Assembly: GCA_031963415.1 (NCBI GenBank)
Contig: JASSUI010000001.1
Span: 1,984,001 to 2,048,000 of the forward strand
Reading direction: 5' to 3'
DNA: 64,000 bases
Origin: JASSUD01 sp031963415
GTDB lineage: Bacteria > Pseudomonadota > Gammaproteobacteria > Burkholderiales > Burkholderiaceae
The notes beneath the pieces are model-generated. The model searched no databases. It was not told the origin of the DNA and saw nothing but the letters and a program-made list of their open reading frames with translations. The translations under genes and the position numbers were made by a program. How positions within the stretch are numbered: the stretch's first letter is position 1; each line of letters opens with the position of its first letter. Below, piece by piece: positions 9,401 through 17,304 of this stretch.

Positions 9401-10636
9401 AACTGGGCCAAGCAGGTTGCTGGCCAACGCATACAACGCACAGTGCAAGCTCTCTTTTCTGAAGAACTAGGTGCCGTAGTACAAACGCGCAGCGAAGATC
9501 GCGCTGCCGTATTTGCGTTGCTACGTGAGCATGGGTTAGGTGCATGTAGCTACGTGATAGGCACACCGAATACGCGAGACGTCATCGAAATTTATCGAGA
9601 TACACAGCCTATCTTTAGTGCTCCGCGCAGCGAATTACAGCGCACATGGAGCGAAGTCAGTTGGCGCATCGCCCGTTTACGCGACGCACCAGCGTGTGCT
9701 GATAGTGAATATGAGGCGCTCAACGATGTACAAGACCCAGGTTTAACTCCGCATCTGACCTTCTCACCAGAAGAACTTGCATTGCCTGCGTTAAACATTG
9801 GAGCGCGTCCTCGAGTAGCGATTCTGCGCGAGCAAGGCGTGAATTCGTATTCCGAAATGGCCTATGCGTTCTACCGTGCTGGTTTTGATTCGTATGACGT
9901 GACGATGAGCGACTTGCTTGCAGGCCGTGCTGATCTCAGTACCTTTGTGGGTTTGGTCGCATGCGGTGGTTTTTCATACGGCGATGTGCTGGGCGCAGGC
10001 GAGGGCTGGGCGAAAACAATACGCTTCAATGCTCGCTTAGCCGAAGCCTTTGCCGCATTCTTCGCGCGTCCAGATACCTTTGCGCTCGGTGTATGTAATG
10101 GTTGCCAAATGATGAGTGCATTGGCTGCTGATCTGTACGTACCGGGTACCACAGGGCAGGGAAGTAGGCCTGCTGATTGGCCTGGCTTAATTCCAGGCGC
10201 GCAAGCTTGGCCGGCGTTCACTCGCAATCTATCAGAACAATTTGAAGCTCGGCTTGCATTAGTCGAAATCCAGCATTCACCTTCGTTATTTTTCCAAGGC
10301 ATGGAGGGCTCGCGCTTACCTGTAGTGGTATCCCATGGAGAAGGCTATGCCAATTTCTCTATACGAGGTGACTTCTCAACCCTTCAGCGACAACAACAAA
10401 TTGCACTGCAATACGTCGATCACTACGGTGCACCGACTGAACGCTACCCATTCAATCCGAATGGTTCAGTGCAAGGTGTAACAGGCGTTACAACAGCAGA
10501 TGGCCGTTTTACTGCATTGATGCCCCATCCTGAAAGAACCTTCCGTACGCTGCAAATGAGCTGGCATCCGGCGCAATGGGGAGAGCTTAGCCCTTGGTTC
10601 CGGATTTTTCAGAATGTGCGGAGGGTTGTGGGGTAG
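6401..10636 (+). CDS. purL: Phosphoribosylformylglycinamidine synthase
   Basis: Large-type FGAM synthase, the fourth step of purine synthesis: FGAR plus glutamine and ATP give FGAM. The frame contains the PurS-like N-terminus, two AIR-synthase-like ATPase halves (ETHNHPTAIAPFPGAATGAGG; later SDGGLLATVCEMAFAG) and a C-terminal glutamine amidotransferase. In the latter are the nucleophile context GVCNGCQMM and the His/Glu near MPHPERTFR. The frame is open from 6320, but the first 27 codons lie in or next to a palindromic repeat and encode an odd hydrophobic string. ATG 6401 begins MSHCSHLLGAPAHSAFRL, the family start, giving 1,411 residues. It stands alone and ends at a hairpin terminator. Confidence 0.96.
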   Translation: MSHCSHLLGAPAHSAFRLERYMQQLRKINATLSSLHARYVYFVKTKQGLSEQEQARLQLLLEARYEHEDTHPQPKGAALAQWIVIPRLGTLSPWASKAGEIVRDCGLASAERVERGIVYTLYGDAHAQSDAQNWALAQALYDRMTETVVQTYTEAYALFEPLPAQSLGRVPLLREGKEALQLANRQWGLALSDAEVDYLYDAFSQLGRDPTDAELMMFAQANSEHCRHKIFNANWVIDGKPQEQSLFGLIKRTYREHPQQTEVAYADNAAIITGAPVERWNPSPDNRLYQAKTELTHSVIKVETHNHPTAIAPFPGAATGAGGEIRDEGATGRGARPKAGVCGFSVSNLHLPGMPTPWENTSNVGNPETAQHLPQATHSPINAAAGLTEQPPHLASPLDIMLQGPIGAAAFNNEFGRPNLGGYFRVYEQMVDGRRRGYAKPIMIAGGLGNIAARDTYKSSFGPGTLLVQIGGPGLRIGLGGGAASSLAAGANSTELDFDSVQRGNPEMQRRAQEVINACCALAQVEGGHNPILSVHDVGAGGLSNAFPELVEGAKQGGRFTLQRIQLEESGLSAREIWSNEAQERYVLAIDPADWPTFEAICQRERCPCAIIGEATEDQRLQLIDESATEAADQPIDMPMQVLLGNPPRLQRNVNRPSLNLKEAALANPPSLPSGIQVDHLALDTLVRDVLRHPTVASKSFLLTIGDRTVGGLSVRDPFVGPWQVPVADCAITAMDFAGYRGEAMAMAERAPLAVIDAQASARIALGEVVTNLASAPIAALSDIKLSANWMAACGEDAEDVALYDAVQALSDMCVALGVCIPVGKDSLSMRTAWRPQQNVSSTLPSASAAAEEQITSPLSVVLTGFAPVEDVREHLTPQLQRLSEGDADSAPSNTDLILIDLGRGQNRLGASILAQVTQQTGNLTPDLDGEQGIADLKGFFTAIQALRAQGLLLAYHDRSDGGLLATVCEMAFAGHMGVTLNLDLLTLDPHHESDYGDAKNWAKQVAGQRIQRTVQALFSEELGAVVQTRSEDRAAVFALLREHGLGACSYVIGTPNTRDVIEIYRDTQPIFSAPRSELQRTWSEVSWRIARLRDAPACADSEYEALNDVQDPGLTPHLTFSPEELALPALNIGARPRVAILREQGVNSYSEMAYAFYRAGFDSYDVTMSDLLAGRADLSTFVGLVACGGFSYGDVLGAGEGWAKTIRFNARLAEAFAAFFARPDTFALGVCNGCQMMSALAADLYVPGTTGQGSRPADWPGLIPGAQAWPAFTRNLSEQFEARLALVEIQHSPSLFFQGMEGSRLPVVVSHGEGYANFSIRGDFSTLQRQQQIALQYVDHYGAPTERYPFNPNGSVQGVTGVTTADGRFTALMPHPERTFRTLQMSWHPAQWGELSPWFRIFQNVRRVVG

Positions 10637-10647
10637 GGGAGTAAAAG

Positions 10648-10668
10648 GTGGGCTTTGAGAAAGCCCGC
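10648..10668 (+). terminator. Hairpin terminator after purL
   Basis: A 9-bp stem GTGGGCTTT / AAAGCCCGC (one G-T pair) with a GAG loop begins 11 bases after the purL stop. The trailing T-tract is weak (TTAATTG), so termination efficiency is uncertain. Confidence 0.6.
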
Positions 10669-10803
10669 TTAATTGTCTAGCAGTGTTATATGGACTCCTC
10701 GAAAGACATCGCGTTAAGAAACAATCTTTCTTTTTTATGAAAGGAGATAAGTTTTTTTATATTACATTTTCCACAAGTACTTTAATTTTTGTGGGGAATA
10801 GTG

Positions 10804-10962
10804 ATGACGACGACGAGCCCTATGTTAGAACAATGGTTATCTAACTTTAAAAATGTATTTCTAAAAAACGGAATTCAAGTACAAGATAGTGCTGCAAGTC
10901 ATAAGGCTATAGTAACGGATAGCAGCGGTAGAGAGGAAAGAAATCGGAGACTGAGTAGATAA
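10804..10962 (+). CDS. Small hypothetical protein, 52 residues
   Basis: ATG 10804 (or the adjacent GTG 10801) opens a 52-codon frame: MTTTSPMLEQWLSNFKNVFL, then a polar C-terminus rich in Arg and Ser. GGGGA lies just upstream at a workable distance. It stands alone between purL and the NACHT gene, and the 330 AT-rich bases after it (10963-11296) hold nothing else I can support. No family recognised. It could be the leftover start of a lost gene. Confidence 0.35.
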   Translation: MTTTSPMLEQWLSNFKNVFLKNGIQVQDSAASHKAIVTDSSGREERNRRLSR

Positions 10963-11296
10963 AACTTTAAATAAAATTTAATTGATAATAATTAATTAAA
11001 TTTTTTTAATATTTGTGCGCCAAAATATATATTAAGAAGCATTATTTTCTGATGTGCCAAAAAATCGATTATTCTTGTGCAGAATTTTTTATATAAATTT
11101 TCTGCGCAATATCTATCTATTAAAAAAATAATTTAGAAATTTATCAGTAAATTGAGAAGTCTAACCCTCTAACATACTGCTTCCCTGAAATTTCAGGTAA
11201 ATAAACCTATAGTTGTAGAGCTAGCCTACTATTCAAATAAGCTTTTTAAAGGTAGCGCTTTTAAATATAAGAAAATTTAATAAATTGGAGGAAAAA

Positions 11297-14200
11297 TTGT
11301 CTAGTTTAGTCAATGCTGGAGGAGTTTCATCGTCTGTTAGCACGCCTCAACCGCAACCAGAAATATTGTTACAAGAGGAAGAAATATATTATCAAGAACT
11401 GATCAAGCAGGCTAAGGAAGAAGAAGGAATAGATAAATTAATTGAAATTTATCTCCAATATAGTAAATTTTTAAACGGAAACGGGAGGGGTAACGAAGCA
11501 CTTCCCTATATTGAGCAAGCTAGCTTGCTTCATCAGCTTGTTATCCCCCCTGTACAGAAAGGCCTGTTACCTGCGAATACTTCAATGGAAGTAGTGGTAT
11601 ATGAAGGAGAAACAGCAGAGATAACAAGCGTAGCCAATGCTCAGTTAGCGTCTGTTTCTTCTTTCTTCCCTCAGCAGTACACACCTATTAACCACAAAGA
11701 CTTATCGCTACAAAAGAAAGAAGCGGGATTAGCCCTATTAGATGAGAATAAGCACTTATTCGATCAATTTATGGACATCACTAAAAAGATAAGCTTCGCG
11801 CATCTTCACAGGGTGGTCGTGGCTTTATCGCTTATCAATGATGCGAAGTTGCATCGAGGTGCTATTAGCGCCATCTTGGCAAGGTTAGACCTTAGCAGAC
11901 TCCTTGATGTGGAGCTATTGTGGGGATTATCGGTGCTGCTGCAGAGCCGCTCCCATTTAACACAAGATATTCAATTTGCTGGGGATTACGCTAAGTTGTT
12001 AGAAACTTTAATCGAGCGTTTAGAAAAAATCCAAATTACTCAAAATTTGCTCGAAGTACAGGCATTGCTACAGCCGTTATGTCTGTTACTCGAACAAATG
12101 GTGAGTGCTCAGGTTAAAGGTATAGATCACAAAATTATTCATAAACCGCTTACAGACGTATTCGAGAAATTGAGGAAGGATCCTGAATTAAAAGAAAACG
12201 CTGAATTGAGCTGGCAGATCGAATACGCAGAGCAAGCGTTAGCACGCTTACCTACAAACAAAGATTTTTGGGATAAATTAGAGCTTCACTATCAACCATT
12301 GGCAGCGGGAACAGCTCTTGGTGCGGCAGGGATTCTTAAAATTGCAGCTCTTTTTGTGATTAATCCGGCTGCTGGGCTCAGCGAGGTAATGCTTAAAGCG
12401 TTAGACCCTGCTAAATTTATCGGTGCGTTCACTAATATTAAGCAAGGTTTAACAGGCCTTTTCCCAAAAGGGGCTGAAGCATGGTATGACCAGTTACGCA
12501 CGCTAGATGCGTTGCTTTTTGCAGGATTAGCCACCGGTCAGTTATGCGTGGTCGAGTCAGTCTTGAATAACGATGCTTATGACCAAAAATTATTTTTCGG
12601 ACTTTGTGAGCGCTTAAAACGCCTAGCATGTGCACCATTAGAGGCATCCGTTCAAGAGTGGGCCTTGGCCATGCTCGAAGCGCTAGCAAAGGGAGAAATC
12701 CCTGGGGCCAATGTCGAGACTGTTAAACATTATGCAGAAAAGATATTGGCTCAAATAAAAGAATGGCAAAACCTGACTTTTGAAAAAATAACCAATGAAC
12801 ATCTTGTGTTTCTACCATCGCATGCGCTTGAGAGCATAAAAGTAGAAGGAAAATTATTAGAAGAAGAGCTGGACAAAGAACAAGGTGATGCGCATCAGAA
12901 AGCGATACTGAATCAAATTACAGGGCTTCGCCACGATATAACCACTTTAAATACACAAGCAGGGCAGATTCTTAAAGCAGGCTTTGCAAATATTACGGTT
13001 GATGCTGCTGAAAGTAGAACGCAGATGCAAGCGCTGGCGTTCCAGATAAACGCCGGCGATGATTTAAACGTGCGAGAAAGATGCGCTCAATCGTTGCGTA
13101 AGGATTATTTCGAGAGTTCGTCTAATTTAGATGTGGTTCAAGAAGCGCGTGTCCGTTATGTTAAGTCAGAAGGGCAAGATGTTTACTCAGAAGAGCGTTT
13201 TGACTTGCAAGAAAAAGTCCAAGAGTTTTTGGACTCAAATAAAAAAACTTTCCTCTTATTAGGAGAGGCGGGTTCGGGTAAATTGACATTTACTCGTCAT
13301 CTTGCCGATTCGTTGTGGCAAGCGTATGAAAGCAAAATAGGTCAAGAAAAGGCAGATCAACCGATTCCACTTTTTATTCCCCTGGCGCAATTTCCCCCAA
13401 GCGCTAAGAGTAGAGATCTCATTGCGGATTATCTACACAGCAAAGGATTAAAAGAAGGCGAAATTAAGATCTTACGAGAGCACCAATCATTTATTTTTAT
13501 CCTTGATGGTTTTGATGAAATCAAAGAGCGCTCTCAACCTTTTCTTACTCATAACAAGCTAAACAACTGGAAGAAAAGAAAATTGATTATCAGTTCTCGA
13601 CCGGGGAGAGAATATCTGGGAGAGAGATATCACACGTTATTTCAAGAAAGAGGTCAAGTCAATGCACTGCAAGAATGTCGGCTTGCGTCTGTCTCAGACA
13701 GCTGGATTGAGGAATATATTGAAAAATATATAAAACATGCCAAGTTAGCAGCAGGGTGGAGCGTTAAGCGTTTTCTAACGGCATTAGATAGTCTTCCTGA
13801 TTTTAAGGAAGCTAATTTGCTACCTATAGTTTTAGATACATTGCCCACTTTAATAGACAAACCGGAAAAGACAGCCTCTATTACTCGAACAGCTCTTTAT
13901 GAGCAATATATACAGCGCTGGGCGCTGCATTCAGAAGAACGTTTGCGGCATATTGATTTGACGCAGGCTGAAGGAGAGGCATGCACGTCATTATTAGCTC
14001 AGGGTTTTGTAGAGACGCTTATCTGTGCTGGCCAGGCAATCGCAGTGGCATTAACTCAAACGAGAAGTATATGGGTGGATGATGATAGGGTGAAAGCGCT
14101 GCCATTTTTTGCGGATAAAAGCAGTGATGAGCGACGCCTATTGCTTTTGAGTCTTCCATTGGTTTGTGATGGACACGAATATCGATTCCGTCATAAAACG

Positions 14201-16750
14201 ATTCAAGAATATTTTGTGGCGCGCGCTATCTGCGGACCAACATCTATGGCTGCCCCATTTGAAGCCTTACCAAAGGAAGTGCAGAGTGTCGATGATGCGG
14301 AACAATTCAAACAACAAAATCTTTTGCTTAATCAAGTATTTTTAGTTAATGAGCCTGTGATTCTCGGTTTTGTAGTCGAACGTATTCACGAGCAACCTCC
14401 GTTTAGAATGCATTTACATGCGTGTATTGAAGCCACGAAAGTTACAGAATATCTAAGCATAGCAGCAGCTAATGCAATCACTGCATTGGGGCTTTATGGT
14501 GAGTCCTTTAATAGAGCAAAGTTAGCAAATATCAAAATTCCTGGTGCCAATATCAGTTATGTAGAATTTGATGGCGCAGATTTAAGTGGCGCGGATATGA
14601 CCGGAGTGACGGCTATCAGAACCTGGTTCCGTAATGTTAGCTTCGCCCGGGCTAATCTATCCGGAATACGTTTTGCCGAGCTGCCCTATATCGAAAGAAG
14701 GGAGAAAGTTGCTGCCTTCGCATACTCCCATAATGGTGCTCTATTGGCAGTAGGATGGTGGGACGGGGAAATTGATATTTACCTGACCACAACTGGGGAA
14801 AAAATTCTGACTGTTCAAGGCACAAAAGACAAGCCTTATAGTATGGATTTTTCTGCTGATAGCCGTTTTCTCGCTGCAGTTAACGATAAGGGCAATGTGT
14901 GCATACTCAATATTAATGATACGAAACAATCAAAAGAATTGCAGCATGGGCGTATTGAGGAGGTTAAGAGCATCAATTTCTCTTCGGATGGTAAATATAT
15001 TGCCGCTGCTGATAAGGATGGACAAATCCGTGTATGGAGCAGTGTAGAGAGTACGCTGATCAGTCGCTGGCACGCTCATAGCGGGGAGATTAACCAGATC
15101 AGATTTGCTCTCGATGGGCAATATATTGTTTCTGCGGGACCTGTAGACGGTGAAGGCAAAAAGCATCAGGTATGCATTTGGAGTAATAGAGGTACTTTAA
15201 TATGGCACTGGAATGCTGATGATGAACCTGCTTGCAGTGTAGATATTTCTGCTGATGGAAGATTTGTTGTTTCTGGTGGCGAAGATCGTTTAGTACGTAT
15301 ATGGGATATAGAGAAAGATAAGCTTTTACATACTTTAAAAGGACACGAGGTAATCATTACCAGCGTGCGATTCTCTGCTAACGACAATCATATTGTTACT
15401 GCAGATGGCGAAGGAACCATACATAGATGGGAAGTTCTTACAGGCCGCCTGCTTGATACAGTACTCGGAAACAGCACTCTTGAATACACCCTACTTTCTG
15501 CCGATGCACGGTTTGCTGCTATGCATGTGCAACAGCTAAACAGGATTACGCTTTGGAAAATCAGTACAAGCTCTTTCGAGAAAAAAATAGAAGGCCATAC
15601 ACAACGGGTTAATGTCGTTAGTACAGTGCCTAAATCGTCGTTAGCTGTATCGGCAGCTGATGACGGCAAGGCATATTTATGGGATCTGAAAACAGCCAAA
15701 CAGCAAGGCACCTTAAGTCATCCAGAAGAGGGGAGTCGAGGTCGTTTTAACGATTATATTAATGGTGTGTGCCTCTCAAATGACGAGCAATATATTGCCT
15801 CAGTAGGATGTAGGGGTAGGGTAGTGGTATGGGACGCTAAAACAAAGCAACGCTTACCTAAGTGGCGAGAAGGGCAAAATTTTAAACAGTGGGCAAATAG
15901 CATAAGTTTCTCTAACGATGGAAAGCGAGTTGCTGTCGCAGGAAAAGAGAGAAAAATATGGGTATGGGAAACTGAAACAGCTGAGCTTTTATGGAAATCA
16001 GAAGAAGAGACTGATGTAGTACATAGTGTAAGTTTTTCTGCAGATGGAAGGTATCTTATTGCGGGTAGTTGGAATGGAAAAATTTTTATATGGGATACCA
16101 AACAAAAATATAAGCTTCTATCAATCTCGGAAAAGAAAATAGTTTCAGTAAGCGAAGCCAAGCACGTCCATAGCGTGAACTTTTCGCCAGACGGCCAATA
16201 CGTTGTATCTGGAGGCGAAGATAAGATGGTGCGTATTTGGAAAGTAACAGAGCACAAGTCTTTAGAAGCGTTAGAAACTCTAAAAGGACATGCTTCTTCG
16301 GTTAGTAGTGTGAGCTTTTCGCCTGATGGAAAGTTTATTGCATCAGCAAGCTACGATAGAACCGTGAGAGTGTGGCGGATGAAAAATGAGGGTGATAAAG
16401 GTAGTACTTGTGAGCTAGTAATAAGAGGGAGCCAAGATGCGATAAATACGGTGGCTTGGTACCAATTAGAAGCACAAGATGACTATGCACTGTTTGTTGG
16501 CGATGGAACTGGCGCCACCATTCTCTGGCAACTCCGTTTTCCTAAAACAAAAGAAGAAAAGGCAGAGGCGCACCTCGTATGGACTAGAGGCTGGCCTTCA
16601 CTCACATTGGATAATGCAAACTGTAAAGGAGTAATAGGGTTGAGCGATCTCAATTCTTTATTACTTAAACAGCGTGGTGCGCTTAATGTTGGCAAAAAAT
16701 CCTTTAAAAAATCATTTATGGAGGGTATTGGTTCTATATTCAACCGCTAA
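11297..16750 (+). CDS. NACHT STAND ATPase with pentapeptide and WD40 repeats
   Basis: Protein of 1,817 residues, probably a signal-sensing STAND NTPase. Residues 1-640 are mainly helical and unrecognised. The NACHT P-loop is GEAGSGKLT (656-664); Leu replaces the usual Ser/Thr directly after the lysine, with Thr next. Walker B is LDGFDEI (736-742). Pentapeptide-like repeats (GADLSGADMTG) cover about 1082-1130. Fourteen WD40-like blades (1138 to about 1748) are enough for two seven-bladed propellers and probably bind the trigger or target. The start is TTG 11297, with GGAGG at 11287-11291, five bases upstream; an in-frame TTG at 11285 overlaps that site and is less likely. Bacterial NACHT proteins include anti-phage sensors; an effector role in a eukaryotic host is an alternative. 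The gene is monocistronic. Confidence 0.85.
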   Translation: MSSLVNAGGVSSSVSTPQPQPEILLQEEEIYYQELIKQAKEEEGIDKLIEIYLQYSKFLNGNGRGNEALPYIEQASLLHQLVIPPVQKGLLPANTSMEVVVYEGETAEITSVANAQLASVSSFFPQQYTPINHKDLSLQKKEAGLALLDENKHLFDQFMDITKKISFAHLHRVVVALSLINDAKLHRGAISAILARLDLSRLLDVELLWGLSVLLQSRSHLTQDIQFAGDYAKLLETLIERLEKIQITQNLLEVQALLQPLCLLLEQMVSAQVKGIDHKIIHKPLTDVFEKLRKDPELKENAELSWQIEYAEQALARLPTNKDFWDKLELHYQPLAAGTALGAAGILKIAALFVINPAAGLSEVMLKALDPAKFIGAFTNIKQGLTGLFPKGAEAWYDQLRTLDALLFAGLATGQLCVVESVLNNDAYDQKLFFGLCERLKRLACAPLEASVQEWALAMLEALAKGEIPGANVETVKHYAEKILAQIKEWQNLTFEKITNEHLVFLPSHALESIKVEGKLLEEELDKEQGDAHQKAILNQITGLRHDITTLNTQAGQILKAGFANITVDAAESRTQMQALAFQINAGDDLNVRERCAQSLRKDYFESSSNLDVVQEARVRYVKSEGQDVYSEERFDLQEKVQEFLDSNKKTFLLLGEAGSGKLTFTRHLADSLWQAYESKIGQEKADQPIPLFIPLAQFPPSAKSRDLIADYLHSKGLKEGEIKILREHQSFIFILDGFDEIKERSQPFLTHNKLNNWKKRKLIISSRPGREYLGERYHTLFQERGQVNALQECRLASVSDSWIEEYIEKYIKHAKLAAGWSVKRFLTALDSLPDFKEANLLPIVLDTLPTLIDKPEKTASITRTALYEQYIQRWALHSEERLRHIDLTQAEGEACTSLLAQGFVETLICAGQAIAVALTQTRSIWVDDDRVKALPFFADKSSDERRLLLLSLPLVCDGHEYRFRHKTIQEYFVARAICGPTSMAAPFEALPKEVQSVDDAEQFKQQNLLLNQVFLVNEPVILGFVVERIHEQPPFRMHLHACIEATKVTEYLSIAAANAITALGLYGESFNRAKLANIKIPGANISYVEFDGADLSGADMTGVTAIRTWFRNVSFARANLSGIRFAELPYIERREKVAAFAYSHNGALLAVGWWDGEIDIYLTTTGEKILTVQGTKDKPYSMDFSADSRFLAAVNDKGNVCILNINDTKQSKELQHGRIEEVKSINFSSDGKYIAAADKDGQIRVWSSVESTLISRWHAHSGEINQIRFALDGQYIVSAGPVDGEGKKHQVCIWSNRGTLIWHWNADDEPACSVDISADGRFVVSGGEDRLVRIWDIEKDKLLHTLKGHEVIITSVRFSANDNHIVTADGEGTIHRWEVLTGRLLDTVLGNSTLEYTLLSADARFAAMHVQQLNRITLWKISTSSFEKKIEGHTQRVNVVSTVPKSSLAVSAADDGKAYLWDLKTAKQQGTLSHPEEGSRGRFNDYINGVCLSNDEQYIASVGCRGRVVVWDAKTKQRLPKWREGQNFKQWANSISFSNDGKRVAVAGKERKIWVWETETAELLWKSEEETDVVHSVSFSADGRYLIAGSWNGKIFIWDTKQKYKLLSISEKKIVSVSEAKHVHSVNFSPDGQYVVSGGEDKMVRIWKVTEHKSLEALETLKGHASSVSSVSFSPDGKFIASASYDRTVRVWRMKNEGDKGSTCELVIRGSQDAINTVAWYQLEAQDDYALFVGDGTGATILWQLRFPKTKEEKAEAHLVWTRGWPSLTLDNANCKGVIGLSDLNSLLLKQRGALNVGKKSFKKSFMEGIGSIFNR

Positions 16751-16787
16751 TACAAATAAAATTATCTTAGCTTGATAGCCATAAAAT

Positions 16788-16818
16788 TTACCCATATAAA
16801 ACCTAACTATATGGGTAA
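16788..16818 (+). terminator. Hairpin after the NACHT gene
   Basis: A perfect 11-bp inverted repeat TTACCCATATA / TATATGGGTAA with a 9-base loop lies 38 bases after the stop. It has no clear T-run, so it may be a terminator or only a palindrome. Confidence 0.45.
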
Positions 16819-16926
16819 GCCAACCCAACCGACCTGCTAAAGATATTTCACAGTGGCTAAACAAAAGCCCACCAATCGTAAGCATTCCCGCATTCGCTAA
16901 AAAAATTGCATAACTGTATTTTGCTG

Positions 16927-17008
16927 CTGGCCCTGACCCAGTTTTAGATGCAAAATTGTGCCAAATTTTTCTACTTTTAAATGACTCGAAATCTTGGGGC
17001 AGGACCAG
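16927..17008. repeat. Short MITE-like or IS-end remnant
   Basis: Imperfect inverted ends CTGGCCCTGACCCA (16927) and TGGGGCAGGACCAG (ending 17008) flank 54 AT-rich bases without an ORF. Ends of this type resemble IS termini, but no transposase is present, so this is a remnant or a non-autonomous element. Confidence 0.4.
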
Positions 17009-17120
17009 AATTCAATATTCAGTTCCGTAACATCTGAGTCAATTTCTTTGCAAGATATCTTTTACTAGTATGGACGTTGCTAAGCAGCGTTTGCACTAAC
17101 TCAATTAAAAAAGGTTAACG

Positions 17121-17177
17121 GTGAGTGATGCTACTAGGCGTATATGGGATTTTGAAACAGATTCGGCCTCAATTTAA
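17121..17177 (+). pseudogene. Relic of a WD40 blade
   Basis: The frame at 17124-17177 reads SDATRRIWDFETDSASI then stop. That resembles the conserved end of a WD40 blade (compare YDRTVRVWRMK and EDRLVRIWDIEKDK in the NACHT protein upstream). It is isolated about 370 bases past the NACHT stop. This suggests the NACHT gene once had more blades, or that a second WD40 gene has decayed here. Confidence 0.35.
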
Positions 17178-17219
17178 TAAAGCTTGGTAGACTCTCCCAT
17201 ACGCAGCTATACTTTTAGT

Positions 17220-17263
17220 GGTCGCGGTAGGGGCGGCGGTTACCCGCTGTCCCTACCGCGACC
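17220..17263. terminator. Strong GC-rich hairpin between convergent genes
   Basis: A perfect 13-bp stem GGTCGCGGTAGGG / CCCTACCGCGACC with an 18-base loop lies between the NACHT gene (plus) and the SecA-like gene (minus, ending 17305). It is suited to bidirectional termination. Its GC-rich make-up stands out from the AT-rich surroundings, so a repeat origin is possible. Confidence 0.5.
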
Positions 17264-17304
17264 AGTGCAGAGGGCCAAGCTGCTGTAAGCCTAAAGCGCT
17301 TGTT

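Noticed and set aside
16751..17304. attR site with a duplicated tRNA-Met 3' end
   Set aside because: I looked for GCGAATCAGGGACTCG-like sequence here and around 10640-11300 and did not see it; the left island border stays undefined.
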